Assembly: GCF_004519315.1 (NCBI RefSeq)
Contig: NZ_SOZE01000031.1
Location: 1-63,694 of the forward strand
Length of the DNA stretch: 63,694 nucleotides
Direction of reading: 5' to 3'
DNA from: Mucilaginibacter psychrotolerans
GTDB lineage: Bacteria > Bacteroidota > Bacteroidia > Sphingobacteriales > Sphingobacteriaceae
This document shows, piece by piece, positions 58,253 to 63,694 of this stretch. The number at the start of each line of letters is the position of its first letter. Positions within the stretch are counted from its first letter, which is position 1. Below the pieces are notes generated by a model that had not been told where the DNA came from, did not search any database, and was given only the letters and a program-made list of their open reading frames with translations. The translations under genes were made by a program, and so were the position numbers.

Positions 58253-59317
58253 ATGGCAGATATAGCAACCCTAACGCAACAGGCAGTTACACTGCTACAG
58301 CAATTGATTTCGATACCGTCTTTTAGTAAAGAAGAAGATCGCACAGCGGACCTAATTGAGCAAACCCTGCAGCAGCATGGCGTGCAAACCCACCGCAAAC
58401 TCAACAATATATGGGCCTGGAACAAGCATTTCGATGCGGCAAAACCCACTATCCTGCTCAACTCGCACCACGATACCGTTAAACCAAACTCCGGCTACAC
58501 CCGCGACCCTTACGATGCTAAAATAGAAGGCGATAAGCTCTTCGGCCTGGGCAGCAACGATGCGGGCGGTTGCCTGGTATCGCTGATCGCGGTGTTTTTA
58601 TACTACTTCGATAAAACGGATTTAAAATACAATTTTTGCCTGGCCACCACCGCCGAGGAAGAAATATCAGGCGTGAACGGCCTGGAGCTGATCATCCCCG
58701 ATTTGGGCGAGCTTGATTTTGGCATCGTAGGCGAACCCACCCTGATGGACCTGGCCGTTGCCGAGCGCGGCCTGATGGTACTGGATTGCACCGGCCATGG
58801 TAAAGCCGGCCACGCCGCCCGCGAAGAAGGCGAGAACGCCATTTATAAAGCACTAGCGGATATTAAATGGTTCCGCAACTACAAATTCCCTAAAGAATCA
58901 GAAGTATTCGGGCCGATAAAGATGTCGGTAACCATTATCAGCGCCGGCTCTCAGCATAACGTAGTACCCGCTACCTGTACCTTTACGGTAGATGTACGCG
59001 TAACCGATGCTTACCGCAACGAGGAAGTGCTGGAGATTATCCGCGAGCATGTAAAATGCGATGTTAAGCCGCGCTCCATCCGTTTAAAGCCATCCAAAAT
59101 AGATAAGAACCACCCCTTCGTACAGGCAGGCATAGCGCTTGGCCGTACGCCATACGGCTCCCCTACTACGTCGGACCAATCGCTACTGGATATCCAATCC
59201 ATCAAAGTTGGCCCCGGCGATAGCGCTCGCTCACACATGGCCGATGAGTTTATTTATGTAGACGAGATTGGTAAGGGGATAGCGTTGTATGTGGAGATGC
59301 TGGATAAGATAGTGTAA
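58253..59317 (+). CDS. M20 metallopeptidase, probable acetylornithine deacetylase (ArgE-like)
   Basis: This 354-aa enzyme probably removes the acyl group from N-acyl-ornithine in arginine synthesis. Metal and catalytic motifs are SHHDTV, GLGSNDAGG, TAEEEISG and GEPT, with a late His in SARSHMADEF. A start at 58220 is non-ATG; the ATG at 58253 is better. argH lies 1 kb downstream, which supports the arginine role. Confidence 0.88.
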   Translation: MADIATLTQQAVTLLQQLISIPSFSKEEDRTADLIEQTLQQHGVQTHRKLNNIWAWNKHFDAAKPTILLNSHHDTVKPNSGYTRDPYDAKIEGDKLFGLGSNDAGGCLVSLIAVFLYYFDKTDLKYNFCLATTAEEEISGVNGLELIIPDLGELDFGIVGEPTLMDLAVAERGLMVLDCTGHGKAGHAAREEGENAIYKALADIKWFRNYKFPKESEVFGPIKMSVTIISAGSQHNVVPATCTFTVDVRVTDAYRNEEVLEIIREHVKCDVKPRSIRLKPSKIDKNHPFVQAGIALGRTPYGSPTTSDQSLLDIQSIKVGPGDSARSHMADEFIYVDEIGKGIALYVEMLDKIV

Positions 59318-59344
59318 CTGATTCTTTTTTAAATCATCCCATAT

Positions 59345-59672
59345 GTCATTTCGAACCAAGCGATAGCGAGGGAGAAAACTTATTAGATATGCAAAGTAGC
59401 AAACACAGCATATCTAACAATTTTTCTCTTTCGCCCAACCGCTCTTCGCCCCGCTGCTCTATCGAAATGACAACTTTAATTATAAATTATATTAAACCCC
59501 AGGTTATCATTTCGAGGGAAGCGCAGCGACGAGAAACTATCTCTTGCGCGACAGCGAAAAATCTTGTTAGGCATGCAAGGTATCAAACTCTGCACAGCCC
59601 GCTTGGCAAAAACAACAGGTTTTCTCTTTCGCCCTCCCGCTCATTCTCACCCCGCTGCTCTATCGAAATGAC
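59345..59672. repeat. Two tandem copies of a palindromic element
   Basis: Copies at 59345-59471 and 59505-59672 begin with GTCATTTCGA-like and end with TCGAAATGAC, and share the inner words CTCTTTCGCCC and CCCCGCTGCTCTATCGAAAT. No gene present. Confidence 0.75.
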
Positions 59673-59720
59673 AATGTTTAATAAAAGGGCGTAGCAAAAA
59701 TCACCCCTTGAAGATGGCTG

Positions 59721-60215
59721 TTATTTAAGATTGTATAGCTTTTTGATAAGCCCACCCGCCAAATTGATAAGAAAGGCCCCCTGAGCAATTAAAAACACGA
59801 TTACTGCATGCGGAATAAATTTAATCCACAACGCAGGGGCTTTTTGCTGAAAATCCGAAATAGCATAATAACGCCTGGGGACTCCATCTAATCCATCTAA
59901 CGGACTAGTAGGGAAATAGCTTAAAAACAGGAGAATAATCACCCCCGTTATGGTGATTATTACGTGTATTCACGTCAGCCACCTGGTCCAAATTATTTTC
60001 TTCGCCAAAGTATACAACATCCACATAAACAAAAAGTAGATGGCTGAAATACCACAAAGGTTGGAAGGTATAACGATATAAACGTCATGCAAATTCAAAT
60101 CCAGGCCTGCTTTGGATGGAATAAAAGAAAGCAAGAAAAACAGCAGGGCGAATAAACCGAATAATTCGTGTGGGCGATGTTTTATATTGAGAAAGCGTTT
60201 TGGGCCGAGTTGCAT
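59721..60215 (-). pseudogene. Small membrane protein gene with one in-frame TGA
   Basis: Two frames, 60215-59970 and 59942-59721, lie in the same register and are separated only by TGA at 59970-59972 (TRWLT, stop, IHVIITITG). Read through, they make a 164-aa membrane protein with about five hydrophobic segments, including LHDVYIVIPSNLCG. A single C-to-T change from CGA would explain the stop. No family named. Confidence 0.65.
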
Positions 60216-60377
60216 GAATGGAGTAGGTTCGTTATTTAAACTTAAAAATAGCTAATTAATGCCCGCGAGTGCAATAAAATTTAACAGCGCAAAAAGTGTG
60301 TCGCACCCCCCCCTTCATTGCCGTCGGTTTCAACCAACGGCGGATTCCAAAGTAGATTGTAAACCCCCATTTAATTT

Positions 60378-60386
60378 TATATTTGC
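60378..60386 (+). promoter_or_regulatory. argH -7 promoter box
   Basis: TATATTTGC ends 3 nt before the argH ATG, so the mRNA may be leaderless. Confidence 0.65.
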
Positions 60387-60389
60387 AGC

Positions 60390-61724
60390 ATGGCAAAATT
60401 ATGGCAAAAAACCACCAATGTAAACCAATTAGTAGAAACCTTCACTGTCGGTCGCGACCGCGAGCTCGACCGCGAAATGGCCGCTTTTGATGTGCTGGGT
60501 TCCCTTGCCCATACCACCATGCTGGAGAGCATAGGCTTGATGAGCGCTGAAGATTTAGCCCTGGCACAACAGGAACTGAAAGCCATTTACGCCGATATAC
60601 AGAATAACAATTTTACCATTGAGGATGGCGTAGAAGACGTGCATTCGCAGGTAGAGATGCTGCTAACCCAGCGCATTGGCGATGCCGGCAAAAAGATACA
60701 TAGCGGCCGCTCCCGTAACGACCAGGTACTGGTAGATTTGAAACTTTTCTTCCGCCATAAGCTGCAGGAAGTAGTTGAGGAAGTAGATAAACTCTTCCGC
60801 CAATTGATAACGCTAAGCGAACAGCACAAAGATGTTTTGCTGCCGGGTTATACGCATTTGCAGGTAGCAATGCCCTCCTCTTTCGGCCTTTGGTTTGGTG
60901 CCTACGCCGAAAGCCTTGCCGATGACCTGGAAATGGTACTCGCCGCCTGGAAAATAACCAATAAAAATCCATTGGGTTCTGCCGCAGGTTACGGCTCCTC
61001 CTTCCCGCTGAACCGGACCATGACCACCGAGCTTTTAGGTTTCGAAAGCCTAAACCATAATGTGGTTTACGCCCAGATGGGCCGCGGCAAAACCGAGCGC
61101 ATTATTGCGCAGGCGCTATCGTCCGTAGCGGCAACGCTGGCCAAAATGGCTATGGACCAGTGCCTGTACCTGAGCCAGAACTTCGCCTTCGTAAGTTATC
61201 CCGAGAACTTGACCACCGGCAGCAGCATCATGCCGCATAAAAAGAACCCGGATGTATGGGAAATTATGCGCGGCAAATGCAACCGCCTGCAGGCCCTGCC
61301 CAACGATGTAGCCATGATGACCACCAACCTGCCATCGGGCTATCACCGCGAACTGCAATTGTTGAAAGAACTGCTGTTCCCCGCCTTTGCCGATTTACTG
61401 AACTGCCTGCACATGGCCACCTTTATGCTGCAAAACATCAAAGTAAACACCGATATTCTGGCCGACCCTAAATACGCCTACCTCTTCAGCGTAGAAGAAG
61501 TGAACCGCGCCGTATTGAACGGCACCCCTTTCCGCGATGCGTATAAGCAAGTAGGTTTAGCCATTGAGCAAGGCGATTTTAACCCAGACATGAACATTAG
61601 CCACACCCATGAAGGCAGCATTGGCAACCTGCAAAACGCGCAAATAACCGCAGCGATGGATAAAGTATTGGGAAGTTTCGGTTTTGAGAAGGTGGAGAAC
61701 GCAATAGCGGCTTTGGTTAGATAA
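60390..61724 (+). CDS. argH: Argininosuccinate lyase
   Basis: This 444-aa fumarase-superfamily enzyme splits argininosuccinate into arginine and fumarate. The signature GSSIMPHKKNPD lies at about 277-288 with the catalytic Ser; SRNDQVLVD and the HLQVAMPSS motifs are present. Length is normal. The ATG 3 nt after a perfect -7 box is well supported by family length. Confidence 0.97.
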   Translation: MAKLWQKTTNVNQLVETFTVGRDRELDREMAAFDVLGSLAHTTMLESIGLMSAEDLALAQQELKAIYADIQNNNFTIEDGVEDVHSQVEMLLTQRIGDAGKKIHSGRSRNDQVLVDLKLFFRHKLQEVVEEVDKLFRQLITLSEQHKDVLLPGYTHLQVAMPSSFGLWFGAYAESLADDLEMVLAAWKITNKNPLGSAAGYGSSFPLNRTMTTELLGFESLNHNVVYAQMGRGKTERIIAQALSSVAATLAKMAMDQCLYLSQNFAFVSYPENLTTGSSIMPHKKNPDVWEIMRGKCNRLQALPNDVAMMTTNLPSGYHRELQLLKELLFPAFADLLNCLHMATFMLQNIKVNTDILADPKYAYLFSVEEVNRAVLNGTPFRDAYKQVGLAIEQGDFNPDMNISHTHEGSIGNLQNAQITAAMDKVLGSFGFEKVENAIAALVR

Positions 61725-61726
61725 CT

Positions 61727-62194
61727 ATGTTTATCCTGCTGGATATCGATGGCGTGATGGTAACAGAACCGGCCTGGAAAAAGGTAGAAATCGCAGCTGA
61801 TGGCTTCATGGTTTTCAATGAAAAGTCTGCCAAAAATTTAGCGGAAATATTAATAAGTTCTGATGCGTCGGTCGTCCTTACAACAACACATCGGATTAAC
61901 TACCCGTTAGATAAATGGCTTCAAATATTTGCTGCTCGAGGAATAACCATCAAGTCAATTTCGAAGCTAAATAACATCGGGTCTGTCGCATTAATGCAAA
62001 GTCGGGCTGTTGAAATTCAAGATTGGGTGAATTTACAAGACAAAAAAACCGAATACTTAATTATCGATGACGATGCCTCTTTAAATACATTGCCCGAACA
62101 TATCAAGGCAAGGTGTGTTATAACCAAATCGACTGCAGGTTTTGACGATGAGGCAAAGCAAAAGGCATTACAGCTAATCGGTGTTAATCGGTGA
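61727..62194 (+). CDS. HAD-like hydrolase domain protein
   Basis: This 155-aa protein has HAD motif I LLDIDGV (about 4-10), motif II TTTHR and motif III/IV IIDDD. It lacks a cap domain. It begins 2 nt after argH and is likely cotranscribed. AT content is higher than in argH. Substrate unknown. Confidence 0.75.
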   Translation: MFILLDIDGVMVTEPAWKKVEIAADGFMVFNEKSAKNLAEILISSDASVVLTTTHRINYPLDKWLQIFAARGITIKSISKLNNIGSVALMQSRAVEIQDWVNLQDKKTEYLIIDDDASLNTLPEHIKARCVITKSTAGFDDEAKQKALQLIGVNR

Positions 62195-62243
62195 AATCAT
62201 CCTCAATCGGTGAAATCAAAAAAATAATAAAATCAGTGTAATC

Positions 62244-62447
62244 ATGGGTAACCAAAACAGGGCAGATATTTACCCCGGCCTCGAAGTAGATATCATCTTA
62301 AAAAAAGACCAGCGCAGTGGGAAGCTTACCCGTGGCATTGTAGAAAAACTACTCACCAGTTCGGCTTTCCATTCCCGCGGCATAAAGGTACGTTTAGAAG
62401 ATGGCCAGGTTGGCCGCGTTGCAGAGATAATAGAAGAGGACTTTTAG
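62244..62447 (+). CDS. ywbE: YwbE family protein
   Basis: This 67-aa protein matches the YwbE/DUF2196 pattern: PGLEVDIILKKDQRSGKLTR then GIKVRLEDGQVGRV. It is small and conserved in many bacteria; the biochemical role is not established. Confidence 0.9.
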   Translation: MGNQNRADIYPGLEVDIILKKDQRSGKLTRGIVEKLLTSSAFHSRGIKVRLEDGQVGRVAEIIEEDF

Positions 62448-62451
62448 TCCA

Positions 62452-62520
62452 TAGACCATAGTCGATGGTCCATAGCGACATTTTAAAACCATGGTCTATC
62501 GACTATTGACCATGGACTAA
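62452..62520. repeat. Palindromic intergenic repeat (CCATAG/CTATGG type)
   Basis: Words ATAGACCATAGTCGATGG and CATGGTCTATCGACTATTG are arranged as an inverted repeat between ywbE and the DUF1345 gene. Confidence 0.6.
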
Positions 62521-62530
62521 AGACTAAACC

Positions 62531-63220
62531 ATGCACCCCATAAAAGAACCTCAGAAATATCTCTTCCTTCGGCTTGATGCGCATTACCGGCTATACATCT
62601 CTTTGCTGATGGGGCTGGTGGCATTCTTTTTTGCGCGGCATATCCCATCGGTGCCGGCGGTTACGCTCATTGTTTGGATAACTGTAGCTTTGAGTATCAT
62701 CATCCTCAATTGGATGATTATACTATGGGCCCACCCCCGCGAGATACGTAAGATTGCCAGCCTGCAAGATAGCAGCCGTTATCTCATTTTCATCTTTGTG
62801 ATGACGGCCTCGCTGGTGAGTTTGGTGGCCATGTACCTGCTACTGAAATCAACAAAGGGGCAATCGGATGAAACCGTAAGCGGATATATCATTTTAGCCA
62901 TGAGCGCGGTGGCTGTATCGTGGTGGCTGGTGCATACGGTGTATACCATGCGCTATGCCCACCTGTATTACTCAACCGACGAAGGTAAAAAAACGCCCAT
63001 GGGAGGCCTTGAATTTCCGGCAGACATGAAAGACCCCGATTATATGGACTTCGTATACTTCGCCTTCGTTATCGGCATGACTTTCCAGGTATCTGATGTG
63101 GTGATCACCTCCCGCCGCATCCGCCGCATCGTATGGGCGCATGGCCTTATCGCGTTTGCGTTTAACACCGCCATCGTAGCGTTGAGTATTAACGTGATAT
63201 CGGGGCTAGTGTCTAAGTAG
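62531..63220 (+). CDS. DUF1345 membrane protein
   Basis: This 229-aa protein has about five hydrophobic helices and the family segment DPDYMDFVYFAFVIGMTFQV followed by SRRIRRIVWAHG. Function unknown; inner membrane. Confidence 0.9.
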   Translation: MHPIKEPQKYLFLRLDAHYRLYISLLMGLVAFFFARHIPSVPAVTLIVWITVALSIIILNWMIILWAHPREIRKIASLQDSSRYLIFIFVMTASLVSLVAMYLLLKSTKGQSDETVSGYIILAMSAVAVSWWLVHTVYTMRYAHLYYSTDEGKKTPMGGLEFPADMKDPDYMDFVYFAFVIGMTFQVSDVVITSRRIRRIVWAHGLIAFAFNTAIVALSINVISGLVSK

Positions 63221-63289
63221 GACCGCTGATTTTTCGCGGTTTATCTGTTTGTAAAAGCGCTCAAGATGGCTTCGCCGTTTTATTGATTA

Positions 63290-63573
63290 CGCAGATTTCG
63301 CTGATTGTCTGAACCTTGATTGACTTGATTATGGGATGACTTGATTGTTGAATTTTAAGAATCCTTCAATCCATTAATCGTGTGAATCATGGTTCAGACA
63401 AAATCATCAACGAAATCATTTAATCATTAAAATCGGCGGTTCAGACATCCTTTAATCCATTAATCGGGTGAATCAAGGTTCAGACAAAAATCATCAGCGA
63501 AATCAGCGTAATCATTAAAATCAGCGGTTCAGACATCCTTTAATCCATTAATCGGGTGAATCATGGTTCAGAC
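63290..63573. repeat. Tandem intergenic repeats, period about 87 bp
   Basis: ATCCTTTAATCCATTAATCG and variants recur at 63361, 63447 and 63535, each followed by GTGAATCA and GGTTCAGAC. No gene present. Confidence 0.75.
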
Positions 63574-63694
63574 TGTCTCGTCCTGAAATAGGTTTACTAA
63601 ATTAGTAAATCATTAAATCATGGTAAGGAAAGAAAAAGTGCATAAAAAGCACGAGATCATATCAGAATATTTAACAGGGACAGAGACATTTGTT
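63574..63694 (+). mobile_element. Left end of a probable insertion sequence, cut by the window
   Basis: TGTCTCGTCCTGAAATAGG begins abruptly after the repeat unit ends in GGTTCAGAC, and a transposase-like ORF follows. The end sequence resembles IS3-type termini as far as I recall. Confidence 0.5.
63620..63694 (+). CDS. Start of a transposase-like ORF (partial)
   Basis: The frame begins MVRKEKVHKKHEIISEYLTG and continues to the window edge. A short basic start followed by a helix is typical of IS3-like OrfA helix-turn-helix proteins. Too short for a firm call. Confidence 0.45.
   Translation, partial: MVRKEKVHKKHEIISEYLTGTETFV

Overview
The window reads as a piece of a Bacteroidota chromosome, most likely a Sphingobacteriaceae member such as Mucilaginibacter or Pedobacter. 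This is inferred from promoters with a TAnnTTTG -7 box, a DUF2723 membrane protein, a Wzi/RemB-like barrel, Bacteroidota-type LolA and FtsK, and dispersed palindromic intergenic repeats. No rRNA, tRNA or CRISPR array was seen.

Region 1 (about 670-38668) is a roughly 38 kb tailed prophage with a siphovirus-like gene set (tape measure, tail tube, no sheath seen). Its proposed ends are a 14-bp direct repeat: the left copy lies beside an SRAP gene, the right copy between the tyrosine integrase and ftsK, overlapping the ftsK promoter. From left to right it holds: a DNA-damage module (SRAP, UmuC, UmuD); a lysis cassette (24-aa peptide, holin, GH24 lysozyme); a long leftward late operon (29.3 down to 4.3 kb) with tail fibre, connectors, portal, tail tube, capsid, scaffold, XkdF-like protease, tape measure, tail-tip proteins including a 1441-aa protein with a glycoside-hydrolase-like domain, a frameshifted tail chaperone, and terminase; a cluster of small leftward genes (30.5-33 kb) with a sigma-factor-like protein and a PD-(D/E)XK-like protein; an immunity region with an Xre repressor and two palindromes; a primase-like protein; a non-coding region with paired palindromes; three small rightward genes; and the integrase.

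The most notable prophage signal is a 12-bp box (CATACTATTTAT in the sense direction). It occurs in nine exact copies plus one near copy, each 3-22 nt upstream of a start codon, and five of the copies lie just downstream of an intrinsic terminator. It looks like a phage-specific late promoter, and the sigma-like gene is a candidate for its activator. Rightward 'moron' genes interrupt the leftward operon at 24.9-25.8, 27.3-27.7 and 29.5-30.4 kb. A box restarts leftward transcription after the first two; at the third, leftward and rightward boxes lie back to back.

Region 2 (38.7-63.7 kb) is ordinary chromosome: ftsK, lolA, an AurF-like diiron protein, a YdjC/ChbG-type deacetylase broken by an apparent 2-nt deletion, an HGSNAT-like acyltransferase, a PhnP-like hydrolase, a lipoprotein, a nucleotide pyrophosphatase-like enzyme, the DUF2723 protein, a barrel protein, a DUF2130 protein, a LuxR-type regulator with a degenerate receiver, ssb, an ArgE-like M20 peptidase, a membrane gene with an in-frame TGA, argH, a HAD-like protein, ywbE and a DUF1345 protein. 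The window ends inside what looks like an insertion sequence. Several intergenic regions are filled with inverted-repeat elements.
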